NCBI GenBank assembly: GCA_947095585.1
Contig: OX352762.1
Coordinates: 32,340,669-32,404,668 of the forward strand
Length of the DNA stretch: 64,000 nt
DNA from: Nephrocerus scutellatus
Lineage: Eukaryota > Arthropoda > Insecta > Diptera > Pipunculidae
Direction: 5' to 3'
Part shown: piece after piece, positions 43,546 to 53,282 of the stretch
How the letters are laid out: each line of letters opens with the position of its first letter
How positions within the stretch are numbered: position 1 is the first letter of the stretch
The notes under the pieces: model-generated
What the model was told of the DNA's origin: nothing
What the model saw: only the letters and a program-made list of their open reading frames with translations
Database searches by the model: none
Translations under genes and position numbers: made by a program

Positions 43546-43655
43546 CTCGGTCTCCCACCTCTCGCGAAGGGTGACAAACGTTCCGAGAGTATACTTATTT
43601 GTCGCGAGATGCTAGGCCTTGGACCGTAACGGTCTGTCGCCTCGAATATTGTCAT
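43546..43655 (+). mobile_element. tRNA-derived SINE, copy 6 (5'-truncated)
   Basis: The only + strand copy. It contains tcccacctctcgcgaaggg, acaaacgttccgagagta and ggccttggaccgtaacggtc, ending in the CGAATATTGTCATTATT tail. The tRNA head and a middle block are missing. Confidence 0.75.
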
Positions 43656-43800
43656 TATTAATCTCTTTTCTAATATCGGGAAAGTTTTAGAAGTGGTTAC
43701 TGGTAAGTCCATTTTAAACGTAAGCGATGAAAAGGAGATCATGCCGGAACCAATTTGGGTTTGAACAAAACCACTCGACAATACACTCTGTGAGTTGCTA
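43656..43800 (+). pseudogene. non-LTR reverse transcriptase scrap
   Basis: Frames give LFSNIGKVLEVVTGKSIL and, after a shift, NQFGFEQNHSTIHSV, a conserved early reverse transcriptase block (FGF...HSTIHAV). It may continue the 42320-43010 relic beyond the inserted array and SINE. Confidence 0.6.
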
Positions 43801-44440
43801 CAACAACAACCAGTTCCCCAGATCTTCGACGCAATCGGAAAAAATTGCAGATAACTGGTGCAACTGGTACAGAAGCGAACATTTCAATTATAGACATTAT
43901 GTGTCAAATAAAAAACTCCTGGATGCTTTCGGAGTATCAGGGATCGATATCGTTATTCTTGATCTTACTAGGAACGATTTAGATTGGTTAGCCTCTATTT
44001 ATTGCAAACGACTTAATATCCGTAGCGTTCTATCATAATCCTAAGTACTTCGAAAGAGCACTGGAGAATGGATTAATACCATCGGAGGCTTTCTTGTATC
44101 TAGATGCACTGGGACATTTGGCGGACTCGTGCAACATGCCCGTAATCTACCATATTTCTAAAAGGGTAACTATCAAAAGCATCCGACATGGATCGATTAG
44201 TTTAGGTAATCAGGATGCTAACTGGAAATAATGGAGTAACGTACCTGAACGACATATTACTCAAACTAATCTAACGCAAAATTTGTGGCTCGACTGGGGT
44301 GTGGCTGGCTTTCAACCACAACGCTAACCGGGGGTAGCATCGTCAGCGTTATGTGCAATGAGTCTCGCAGCTTTGTGGGGCCAGATGTACTGGGAGCAGG
44401 GGATTCTGCAAACGTTATGTATTAGGGAATTATTATCTTA
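43801..44440 (+). pseudogene. unassigned protein-coding relic
   Basis: A fragmented + strand coding signal runs here. A frame near 43850-43950 reads GTEANISIIDIMCQIKNSWM. The open stretch 43992-44228 includes PKYFERALENGLIPSEAFLY, LDALGHLADSCNMPVIYHIS and RHGSISLGNQDANW. Further on come NLWLDWGVAGFQP and, after a shift, LTGGSIVSVMCNESRSFVGP. The residue composition looks protein-like, not random. I do not recognise the family; a decayed host exon, a retroelement part or an old viral insertion are all possible. Confidence 0.45.
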
Positions 44441-44577
44441 ATTTTAGGTTTGTTTTATATTTTTGTATCCGTTAACTAGTTCTAAGTTAATTTAAGTAGT
44501 GTTTAGGTAAGTACTTCAGGGTTCTTCATCAACTTTCCTTAAAAAAAATTTAGAATGTAAAAGTAATATTAAAATAC

Positions 44578-44670
44578 AAAAAACAACCCATAAAAATGTA
44601 AATTCTCCAATAAACAAGATCTGACCAGCCAACCACCCAGCCAGGGCATGCGAAGTAAATATAGAGAATA
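44578..44670 (-). repeat. 130-bp-unit element with all units deleted
   Basis: The left end (aaacaacccataaaaatgta, aattctcc) is joined almost directly to the right end (gatctgaccagcc run, gcgaagtaaatatagagaat). It is about 90 bp long, and its right end abuts the left end of the next full element. Confidence 0.75.
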
Positions 44671-44966
44671 TAAAAAAACAATCCATAAAAATTACAATTT
44701 TTCATTTAAATTCTCTAATAGGAGATGGGTATGTGTTAAAATTTGAAGAAAACCGGGCTAATTTTTAAAAAATTTACATGGACACCACACGGGTCTCAGG
44801 GCCCGATCACTCCAGCAAACTTACAAAAAGTTTTGTCCATCAGTTATACACATGTGTTTAACATTTGAAGAAAATCGAGCTAATCTTTAAAAAATTTATA
44901 TGGGCACCCCTCGGGCCCATTCACTCCAAAAACTTTACAAAAAAATTTGTCCATCGGATAAACACA
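44671..44966 (-). repeat. 130-bp-unit element, left part, interrupted by LTR element
   Basis: It starts aaaacaatccataaaaatta, then tttcatttaaattctctaat, followed by two and a half reverse units. It stops at gtccatcggataaacaca, where the LTR retrotransposon begins. The element resumes at 58352. Confidence 0.85.
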
Positions 44967-45367
44967 AATAACAAGACAAAACGCGATGTTTATCCTTGGA
45001 GTTTTCTTTATTAACTAACTGGAAAAACCTTCTTAAAATTATTAATAGTATAGTTGTACACAAGCGCTGACTAAGTGCAGCGCGAGTAAATAAGTGCATG
45101 CGCGAGTAAATAAGTGCATGCGCTGGTTTGCAGGTGCAACGCGTCATATTTCCTTCGCGGTAACTTTGTTTGTCGCTGGGAAAATGCTTTCGTTGCGTCT
45201 GCCCCAGCGGATGCGCTTCTTGGAGAGTAAGTAAGTGCATGCGCTGGTTTGCAGGTGCAACGCGTCATATTTCCTTCGCGGCAACTTTGTTTGTCGCTTG
45301 GAAAATGCTTACGATGATTTTGCTTCTAGCGTGGGAATGCAGCAAAGGGAGTTGACGATATGTCACT
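44967..45367 (-). repeat. LTR 1 (401 bp, outer 3' LTR)
   Basis: In element sense it runs from AGTGACATATCG (at 45367) to CTTGTTATT (at 44967). It holds a near-duplicate block of about 80 bp offset by 121 bp (both start aagtgcatgcgctggtttgc on the + strand, at about 45113 and 45234). An AATAAA on the - strand at 45007-45012 could be the poly(A) signal. The env frame ends inside it. Confidence 0.93.
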
Positions 45368-46729
45368 CCTCCCCTCCGTAGGACTATTCGCGTCCTCGTG
45401 AATATTGTTTGCGGGGTTCTTACTTCGTAATATATATAATTTAGGATAAATGATTATTATGATTATTACTACAACTAATAGTATTGTTGTTGAGTTTATT
45501 ATATTGCTTTGAGTTTTTACTTTGTTTACATGTAATTTCAAATCGCCAAGAGTAAAATTGGGTAAGACATTTTTATCATTGATTTCATTAACATATGGGA
45601 TTGTAAGTACTTTAAATTCTTCATGGAGTGATATAAATTTTAGGTTTTTTAAGTAAATTTGACAATCTGAGAAGTGTAATATATTATGTCTTTTTAATTT
45701 AATAGGCAAGTTACTGCATGTTTGGTTTAGTATTTGTTCTTCGAAATTCTTTATGACAATAACATTTGGTTTAATGAACTCAATTTCTTCTTTAAAATTA
45801 ATAATGAAATCGCATTTATATTGTTTGTTATTTAATAAATTTTTGATGCATTCGTTATTTACATTTAGTAGTTTCCTGTCGTCTACTTCATACAAAGTGT
45901 TATTTATTCTTGTAAATTGTTTGCTGGAGTCAAGCACTAATTCTGTATTATCAGAGGATGCTGGGATTGGGATTATTTTTATCAAAGGATAATCGGTTAA
46001 ATTTTGAGGGATTGATACCACAAAGTATAGTATCTCTTTTTGTTGCCAAAGTGAGGTTTTTGTAAATTCTAGTTGTTTAGAATCGATATTTTCCAACTGT
46101 TCAATGTCTACTAGCTTAGGGTTTAAAATTCCTTGCCTACTCAGAAGGAGTCCCAGCTGTATTTCCTTGATATGTTCGTAATAGCTTTTAACGTTATCTA
46201 AAAACGCGTCTGTTACAATTTTTTTTGTTAACTGGTTTTGTAAAACATTTGTTGAGTTTTCTAATTCGCGGATAAGCATGTTACCCTCATTAACATGGTT
46301 TAGTATACTATCCAAATCGTCTTGGGACAGTGTTTCTGATTCCAAGGTGCTGAGTCTATCATAAATTTTTCTTTTGTCCTCGTCGTCTAGTGTGCCGAAA
46401 AGGAAGTTAAGGCCTCTGCCTATTACATTCATAAGTCCTCTTTTGTGTCTAACAGCAAAGATTTTCCTTTCGTTGTTGGCTAGTTTCATGTATTTGTCTA
46501 CGAGAGTTGTGTGTAAATAGCTACTTTTATTATATTGTTCTTCAAGTAGGGAATATGCTAGTTCTAATTCTGTTTTGTTAATAGAAATGATAATGTTTTC
46601 GTAGTAGTTAGGAAGTTGAATTTCTCCTTGTTGAAAGATTATGAAGCCCTTGTTGTTGTTGACTTCTTGGACCTCGATCGATTTAGCTTGACACTTGCTG
46701 CATAGGATCAGCAACAATATTATCATCAA
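45326..46729 (-). CDS. env: env-like glycoprotein, downstream copy
   Basis: 467 residues, intact. Signal peptide about 1-15. A furin-type RHKR site at 94-97 is followed by GLMNVIGRGLNFLFGTLDDE, a fusion-peptide-like segment that resembles the F-type fusion proteins used by insect errantiviruses and baculoviruses. Several NxS/T sites occur. A hydrophobic segment (ILLVVVIIIIIIY) at about 416-428 would anchor it, with a cytoplasmic tail after it. In this group env mediates membrane fusion and is usually made from a spliced RNA. The start overlaps the end of pol by 47 bp. The 3' end runs through the purine tract and 42 bp into the LTR. The sequence is the same as in the other copy. Confidence 0.9.
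   Translation of the reverse strand: MMIILLLILCSKCQAKSIEVQEVNNNKGFIIFQQGEIQLPNYYENIIISINKTELELAYSLLEEQYNKSSYLHTTLVDKYMKLANNERKIFAVRHKRGLMNVIGRGLNFLFGTLDDEDKRKIYDRLSTLESETLSQDDLDSILNHVNEGNMLIRELENSTNVLQNQLTKKIVTDAFLDNVKSYYEHIKEIQLGLLLSRQGILNPKLVDIEQLENIDSKQLEFTKTSLWQQKEILYFVVSIPQNLTDYPLIKIIPIPASSDNTELVLDSSKQFTRINNTLYEVDDRKLLNVNNECIKNLLNNKQYKCDFIINFKEEIEFIKPNVIVIKNFEEQILNQTCSNLPIKLKRHNILHFSDCQIYLKNLKFISLHEEFKVLTIPYVNEINDKNVLPNFTLGDLKLHVNKVKTQSNIINSTTILLVVVIIIIIIYPKLYILRSKNPANNIHEDANSPTEGRSDISSTPFAAFPR
45368..45377 (-). other. polypurine tract, downstream copy
   Basis: GGAGGGGAGG on the - strand directly before the LTR start AGTGAC, the expected plus-strand primer site. The same tract is at 51921-51930. 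Confidence 0.85.
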
Positions 46730-49700
46730 TGTTCCGGATAATTTGGCCCTGGTTTGTTGGGTCCGTTTCCCTGCAATTTTTAGGAGTGTTAATTTTCTTT
46801 TTCTTTTTGAAATGTCCTTTGTACTTATTTGCTGTTCTAGTCCTAAACTTGACTTTAAAATGCTCGTTATCTTTATATCGTGAGAGAATTTTGACCCGCC
46901 TAAATGGATTTGATTTTTTCTCTAACCTTTTTCTATTGTTTTCTGCATGAATGAAACGTGGGTCAATATCAAAATCTTGTCTATGCTCATTGATTTTTCC
47001 TATTCTGTTTTCTTTTACTAGCTGTGGGTTTTTTTCTAATAATTCTTTGAGGAAAAATACACTGTAGGGTGTTTTTCCGGTAGTTGAGTGGACAATAGTA
47101 TGATTGTAAGTGTAAACTACTTGTTCAATGCCGTGGTGTTTCAATTCATTGTCGTCTGAAGTGTTAATTATTCTCATTTTTTCATTTAGGGTTTTATGTA
47201 GTCGTTCCACGTCTGATATACCGTTCTTGCCAGTCGTAATTTCTATTTCTATGTTTAAACTTGAGCACCATTGTTGGAGGTTGATGTTTATAAGGCCTCC
47301 GTCCTGGTCGGTTTTAAGTTTAGCAGGTGTTCCCATTGTATTGAATATTTTTAGGAGTGCTCTTTTGCATTCAATCCAGTTCGTATGGGTAAGCTTTTCA
47401 ACCGCAGCGAATTTGGAATGAACGTCAATGCAGGTTAGAAATGAAGTCTTGTCCCACTTCCATACGTCTATAACGTATTTTTCTCTTACTGCGTAGGTTG
47501 GTGGCGTAATTTTGAATGGTAATTTTGCGCCGGAGTGGTCGTTCTTACATTCGTTACAGAGGTCGCAATTATTTACTATATGTGATATTTCTCTGAGATA
47601 ATTTGGGTAATAATATTTATTTTTAAATTCCTGTTGAATTTTTTCTATGCCTTGATGAAGGCCTTTTAGGTGAAGCTCAGTTACCACTTCTTTAAAGCTT
47701 TCATAGGATGTGAGGTCATCTAAAATGTGCATGCATCTAAAAATTGAGTTAGTTCTCGACTGATTTATTAAGTTGGAATAAACGGACTGAAATATTAGGA
47801 AGTCTTCATTATTTTCGAAATATACTGCGCTATTTTTGCCTGCGAATCTTTCTAGTATAAATTTCTTTGCGAGTTCTTCCGTCATATTGACGTAATAAAT
47901 AACGTTCCGAGTCTTCTTGAATCTGATTATTAGTTTTTCCGCATTTTTTGGACCCTTTTTAAAAATATACTGGCGCTTAAATAAATTTAAAGGTCTTTCT
48001 GACATTGATATGTAGTTAGAATTATCTTCTTCCTCTGAATGGATGGTGGCAATATCTGATGCTATGTCGTTAAAAAGGCAGGTGTCTATCTGAATTCGCG
48101 ATAAGGCGTCCGCGACGTGGTTTTCTTTACCAGGAATGTATTTTATTTCAAAATCATATTCGTTTAACTTCAATTTCCAACGTTGAAGTTAAATATTGGG
48201 CTCTTTCAAGTTATGCAACCATTGGAGTGGCCTATGGTCGCTATTAATTAAAAATTTTCTGCCATATAAATACGGTCGAAAGTACTGAGTAGCCCAAACG
48301 ATGCCCAGCAGTTCTTTTTCGGTTGCTGAGTAGTTCGTCTCGTGTTCGTTGAGAGTTCTACTCGCAAAAGAAATTGGGTGTCCGTCTTGGCTAAGGACGG
48401 CGCCTAGGGCGACGTTTGATGCGTCAGTAGTCAAGGTGAATTTCTTATTGTAATCGGGGTACTTTAAAATAGGGTCGCTAACTATTAACGTTTTTATTGT
48501 ATTTACCGCTTCGACATATGCGTTGTCGTTAGGTGTGGGTTTTTCACCCTTTTTAAGACACTTGGTGAGAGGTTTTACTATTTGGGCGAAATTTTTAATA
48601 AATTTTCTATAGAAGCCCGCCAGTCCCAGAAATTGTTTGATCTCCTTCGCAGTTTTGGGTATCGGAAAGTCTTTGATTGCTGTGACCTTATTTGGGTTAG
48701 GTCTGACGCCATCTGACGTTATAATGTGACCCAGAAATTCCGTTTCCCGTCTTAGGAACTCACATTTATCTTTTTATATTTATCTAGCTGAATCTTAAGG
48801 TTTGCGGCCTTAAGGCGAGTAAGAACCTTATCAAGTGAACTGATGTGCTCCTGTAGGGAGGTACTAAACACTATTATATCATCAAGGTAGACAAGGCATT
48901 CTCTGCCTATTAGGTCGGACAAAACTGAGTTCATTAATCTCTGAAACGTCGCAGGTGCATTTTTTAATCCAAATGGCATGCGGACGAATTCGTAGTGCCC
49001 TGTTTCATTGGAAAACGCCGTTTTAGCACGGCTTCCCTCATCTAGTTCTACCTGATAAAAGCCTTTTGCCAGATCTAACGTAGAGAAGTACTGGCAACGA
49101 CCTAATTTATCTAAAATTTCGTCCATCACGGGGATCGGAAATTTGTCATCTATAGTTATGTCGTTTAGTCTACGATAATCTACAACTATACGCCACTTTT
49201 TCTCCCCTGAGGCATCCATTTTCTTTGGTACTACCCAAAGCGGGGCCGAGTATGGCGATTTGCTGTGCTGTATTATTCCCTGGTCTAACATCTGTTTAAT
49301 CTGTCGGTTAACTTCTAACTTGTGAATTTGTGGATATCGATATGATTTAGCATAAATGGGATTTTCATGCTTCGTCGCGATTTTATGTTTTATACTATTG
49401 GTAAACGTTAAGTCCTGGTTTTCTAGATGGAAAAGTTTTTCGAATTTCCTCAATAGCTTTTCAACGGCTGCCCGCTCTTCCTTGTTTAGGTGGTCTAATC
49501 TAAATTTTTTTGAATCGTCGCTCTGTAATAAGTTCACTTGTTCAAGTGCTTGTCTGTACTCAACTACTTCAGGTGGTGGTGTTAAGTTATACAGTTTGCC
49601 GTTGAGTTCTATTTGATTACTAACGAGGTCTATTCGAGCATTTAGAACACGTAAAATATCTATTCCCATTAAACCGTCTAGGTAATCTGAAAATTTAAGT

Positions 49701-49948
49701 ACGTAGAATTTTAAGCGTCCTTCGGCTAAATCACCAGCTGGTAGCAGCTGGGCAATATTAAGCTTTCTGAATCCCATGATTGTTTTAACTGTAATTGCGG
49801 GAACATATTGAGGCTTAGTTGGCAAGGTATTCGGTCTAATCAGGCTAATTGATGAACAAGTGTCTACTGCTAATTTTAGGGTTTTATTCCCGAATTCTAA
49901 TTCAACAATGGGGAGTTCGTGTCCGAGGCTTGTACATGAAAATTTTCT
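46683..49948 (-). pseudogene. pol: pol, downstream copy (protease, RT, RNase H, integrase; disrupted)
   Basis: The frame opens in -1 relative to gag. Domain order: protease with LAVDTCSSISLI (Cys where the family has Gly after DT), reverse transcriptase with YLDDIIVFS, RNase H (TTDASN, ATEKEL, NSDHRP, ADALSR), then integrase with an HHCC zinc finger, VIDVW, TDQDGG and DVERLH. Two breaks: a 14-bp insertion with a tttatc repeat at 48765-48784 shifts the frame after the RT, and a TAA at 48189-48191 stops RNase H before its last Asp. The integrase frame (48173-46683, 496 codons) is open to its end. Both breaks are shared with the upstream copy. No full Pol can be made from this copy. Confidence 0.92.
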
Positions 49949-50997
49949 TCAATAGGGTCTTGCTGCATGGGTTGAGGTGGCCCGTATCTCCTGATTCTGG
50001 ACTGGTTTGAGTCGTACTCCCGCTTTCTCTTATAGGGTTGGAAGGAACCTTGCCCTTGGGGCTGCTGAATAGGATAGGCCTGCAGAATACTTTGTTGAGG
50101 GTGAGGGGGACTGTGTGGGTACGTAAGATTATTATCGGGATACTGATAACTTGGGCCTTGCAGGGGCTGTGATACACTAAATTGATGCGCCAAATATTGG
50201 CTCTGATTGTTATTATTGTTTAAGAGAACAGTTTGTTGTGGATAAGGATTAGGGTTGTGGTTTTGGGTATAAGATTTTGGTATAGGATTTTGTGCTAGGT
50301 AGGGCACATTTTGCTGATATTTTACATATGTTGAATTTTTGTATCTAAAATTTCTATTTGGTTGAATTGGTGCATCGTCAAATGCCTCATTTTCTTGAAG
50401 AACTTTGACTGCTTCGTTCATGTCGCTAACATTGTTCGCATTAAGCAATGCAGCTACGTGGTTCGGTAGCTGTTTTTTAAATAATAAGAGGCATCTATTC
50501 TTTGCCTCATTAGTGTACATGGTTTTTTCGAAAGTTTGGGTAATATTTAGTTTAATCGCATCACTTATTCTACACAAGGCTTCGTTGAATTCTTTGTATA
50601 AAAATTTAACACTATTTCTAAATTTAATATTTTCTAATTTTAAGATTAAAGTAGACACTGGAATGTGCTCACCGAATTCGTTAATAAGGAATTTCTTTAG
50701 TGCGCCCCAGTCCGCAGGCTGCTCTCTTCGCACGATGTTTTGCGCTTCGCCTTGAAGTGTACGTAGTATTCCATGGAAAATTAGTGTTTTATCCTCCCTG
50801 GAACATGCCACTGTAGTGGCGATGACGGCTTCCACATTTCCAACGTAGAATGCTAGATCCTCTTTTCTTCCGTCGAAGGGTTGTATCAGCCGCAATGTTT
50901 GCAGGGCATATTCCTTTGCTTCCTTTGGCTCCATTCCGTTGTTGTTCAATACAAGTCCGCTAAGTCGTTGATTTAAGAGTTCAATTTCTTCGTGCAT
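49897..50997 (-). CDS. gag: gag, downstream copy
   Basis: 366 residues, intact. The first half (to about 210) is a capsid-like helical region (LRLIQPFDGRKEDLAFYVGN; later QTFEKTMYTNEAKNRCLLLF). The second half is rich in Asn, Gln, Pro and Tyr and ends with a basic patch (KRKREYDSNQSRIRRYG). No CCHC zinc knuckle is seen, as in the gypsy/17.6 group. It starts just after the leader. Its end overlaps pol in the -1 frame, with a slippery heptamer at 49939-49945. Confidence 0.9.
   Translation of the reverse strand: MHEEIELLNQRLSGLVLNNNGMEPKEAKEYALQTLRLIQPFDGRKEDLAFYVGNVEAVIATTVACSREDKTLIFHGILRTLQGEAQNIVRREQPADWGALKKFLINEFGEHIPVSTLILKLENIKFRNSVKFLYKEFNEALCRISDAIKLNITQTFEKTMYTNEAKNRCLLLFKKQLPNHVAALLNANNVSDMNEAVKVLQENEAFDDAPIQPNRNFRYKNSTYVKYQQNVPYLAQNPIPKSYTQNHNPNPYPQQTVLLNNNNNQSQYLAHQFSVSQPLQGPSYQYPDNNLTYPHSPPHPQQSILQAYPIQQPQGQGSFQPYKRKREYDSNQSRIRRYGPPQPMQQDPIEENFHVQASDTNSPLLN
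49939..49945 (-). promoter_or_regulatory. candidate -1 frameshift site, gag-pol, downstream copy
   Basis: In sense direction the heptamer A-AAT-TTT lies in the gag frame, fitting X-XXY-YYZ. It sits just after the last stop of the -1 frame (TGA at 49949-49951) and 40 bp before the gag stop (49897-49899), so slipping here would join gag to pol. The equivalent site in the other copy is 56492-56498. Confidence 0.55.
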
Positions 50998-51519
50998 TAA
51001 CCGATTCTTGGTTATTCTTATTTTTTTTTTTTTTTTATTTATTTATTTAATACAATCTGTGGCTTTGTATGTTGTTTGTATTTATTTCTTATTGTAAAAT
51101 TCAATAATCGCATAAAATCAACAAAACGACGATAATTTCGAAATATGTGTTTTTTTTTGTTTGTTAGTTTCTTATCTTTAATTTTATATTAATGTATTTT
51201 TATGCGTTCGGGGTCAAGGTTCACTTATAGTTACTTATTTTGATGTGGTTGGTTTTTTTTTTATTTTACGTCTCACTTAACACGTTTATAATAATTATAC
51301 CGAACTTATGTATAGCAAATAAAATAACAGTATAATATAGGAATGTGTTTTAGGAAAAATCACTTAAATTAGCGTTAAATTATAGAACATTTTAAAAGTA
51401 ATTTAAATCTAAAATGCCAACGTTAAGCAGTGCTTGTGTTTTCTATTTATTATTTATGTATTCTTTTCACTACACTATTCGAACGTTGGAGTCGCGTTCG
51501 TTTAAAAACCGACTGCGCC
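50998..51519 (-). other. leader region and primer binding site, downstream copy
   Basis: Directly after the LTR in element sense comes GGCGCAGTCGGTTTTTA (complement of about 51503-51519). With the final T of the LTR this matches TGGCGCAG.CGG, complementary to the 3' end of tRNA-Ser. The rest of the 5' leader is AT-rich up to gag. Confidence 0.75.
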
Positions 51520-51920
51520 AATAACAAGACAAAACGCGATGTTTATCCTTGGAGTTTTCTTTATTAACTAACTGGAAAAACCTTCTTAAAATTATTAATA
51601 GTATAGTTGTACACAAGCGCTGACTAAGTGCAGCGCGAGTAAATAAGTGCATGCGCGAGTAAATAAGTGCATGCGCTGGTTTGCAGGTGCAACGCGTCAT
51701 ATTTCCTTCGCGGTAACTTTGTTTGTCGCTGGGAAAATGCTTTCGTTGCGTCTGCCCCAGCGGATGCGCTTCTTGGAGAGTAAGTAAGTGCATGCGCTGG
51801 TTTGCAGGTGCAACGCGTCATATTTCCTTCGCGGCAACTTTGTTTGTCGCTTGGAAAATGCTTACGATGATTTTGCTTCTAGCGTGGGAATGCAGCAAAG
51901 GGAGTTGACGATATGTCACT
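51520..51920 (-). repeat. LTR 2 (401 bp, shared central LTR)
   Basis: By eye identical to LTR 1, including the 121-bp internal duplication. It serves as 5' LTR of the downstream copy and 3' LTR of the upstream copy. Confidence 0.93.
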
Positions 51921-53282
51921 CCTCCCCTCCGTAGGACTATTCGCGTCCTCGTGAATATTGTTTGCGGGGTTCTTACTTCGTAATATATATAATTTAGGAT
52001 AAATGATTATTATGATTATTACTACAACTAATAGTATTGTTGTTGAGTTTATTATATTGCTTTGAGTTTTTACTTTGTTTACATGTAATTTCAAATCGCC
52101 AAGAGTAAAATTGGGTAAGACATTTTTATCATTGATTTCATTAACATATGGGATTGTAAGTACTTTAAATTCTTCATGGAGTGATATAAATTTTAGGTTT
52201 TTTAAGTAAATTTGACAATCTGAGAAGTGTAATATATTATGTCTTTTTAATTTAATAGGCAAGTTACTGCATGTTTGGTTTAGTATTTGTTCTTCGAAAT
52301 TCTTTATGACAATAACATTTGGTTTAATGAACTCAATTTCTTCTTTAAAATTAATAATGAAATCGCATTTATATTGTTTGTTATTTAATAAATTTTTGAT
52401 GCATTCGTTATTTACATTTAGTAGTTTCCTGTCGTCTACTTCATACAAAGTGTTATTTATTCTTGTAAATTGTTTGCTGGAGTCAAGCACTAATTCTGTA
52501 TTATCAGAGGATGCTGGGATTGGGATTATTTTTATCAAAGGATAATCGGTTAAATTTTGAGGGATTGATACCACAAAGTATAGTATCTCTTTTTGTTGCC
52601 AAAGTGAGGTTTTTGTAAATTCTAGTTGTTTAGAATCGATATTTTCCAACTGTTCAATGTCTACTAGCTTAGGGTTTAAAATTCCTTGCCTACTCAGAAG
52701 GAGTCCCAGCTGTATTTCCTTGATATGTTCGTAATAGCTTTTAACGTTATCTAAAAACGCGTCTGTTACAATTTTTTTTGTTAACTGGTTTTGTAAAACA
52801 TTTGTTGAGTTTTCTAATTCGCGGATAAGCATGTTACCCTCATTAACATGGTTTAGTATACTATCCAAATCGTCTTGGGACAGTGTTTCTGATTCCAAGG
52901 TGCTGAGTCTATCATAAATTTTTCTTTTGTCCTCGTCGTCTAGTGTGCCGAAAAGGAAGTTAAGGCCTCTGCCTATTACATTCATAAGTCCTCTTTTGTG
53001 TCTAACAGCAAAGATTTTCCTTTCGTTGTTGGCTAGTTTCATGTATTTGTCTACGAGAGTTGTGTGTAAATAGCTACTTTTATTATATTGTTCTTCAAGT
53101 AGGGAATATGCTAGTTCTAATTCTGTTTTGTTAATAGAAATGATAATGTTTTCGTAGTAGTTAGGAAGTTGAATTTCTCCTTGTTGAAAGATTATGAAGC
53201 CCTTGTTGTTGTTGACTTCTTGGACCTCGATCGATTTAGCTTGACACTTGCTGCATAGGATCAGCAACAATATTATCATCAA
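51879..53282 (-). CDS. env: env-like glycoprotein, upstream copy
   Basis: 467 residues and intact, with the same translation as the env at 45326-46729: signal peptide, RHKR cleavage site at 94-97, fusion-like segment, C-terminal membrane anchor. It overlaps pol by 47 bp and runs 42 bp into the shared LTR. Confidence 0.9.
   Translation of the reverse strand: MMIILLLILCSKCQAKSIEVQEVNNNKGFIIFQQGEIQLPNYYENIIISINKTELELAYSLLEEQYNKSSYLHTTLVDKYMKLANNERKIFAVRHKRGLMNVIGRGLNFLFGTLDDEDKRKIYDRLSTLESETLSQDDLDSILNHVNEGNMLIRELENSTNVLQNQLTKKIVTDAFLDNVKSYYEHIKEIQLGLLLSRQGILNPKLVDIEQLENIDSKQLEFTKTSLWQQKEILYFVVSIPQNLTDYPLIKIIPIPASSDNTELVLDSSKQFTRINNTLYEVDDRKLLNVNNECIKNLLNNKQYKCDFIINFKEEIEFIKPNVIVIKNFEEQILNQTCSNLPIKLKRHNILHFSDCQIYLKNLKFISLHEEFKVLTIPYVNEINDKNVLPNFTLGDLKLHVNKVKTQSNIINSTTILLVVVIIIIIIYPKLYILRSKNPANNIHEDANSPTEGRSDISSTPFAAFPR

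Noticed and set aside
45753..45992. Short + strand frames across 45170-57308
   Set aside because: They lie antisense to env, pol, gag and LTRs of the - strand retrotransposon and are the same in both copies only because the DNA is duplicated.
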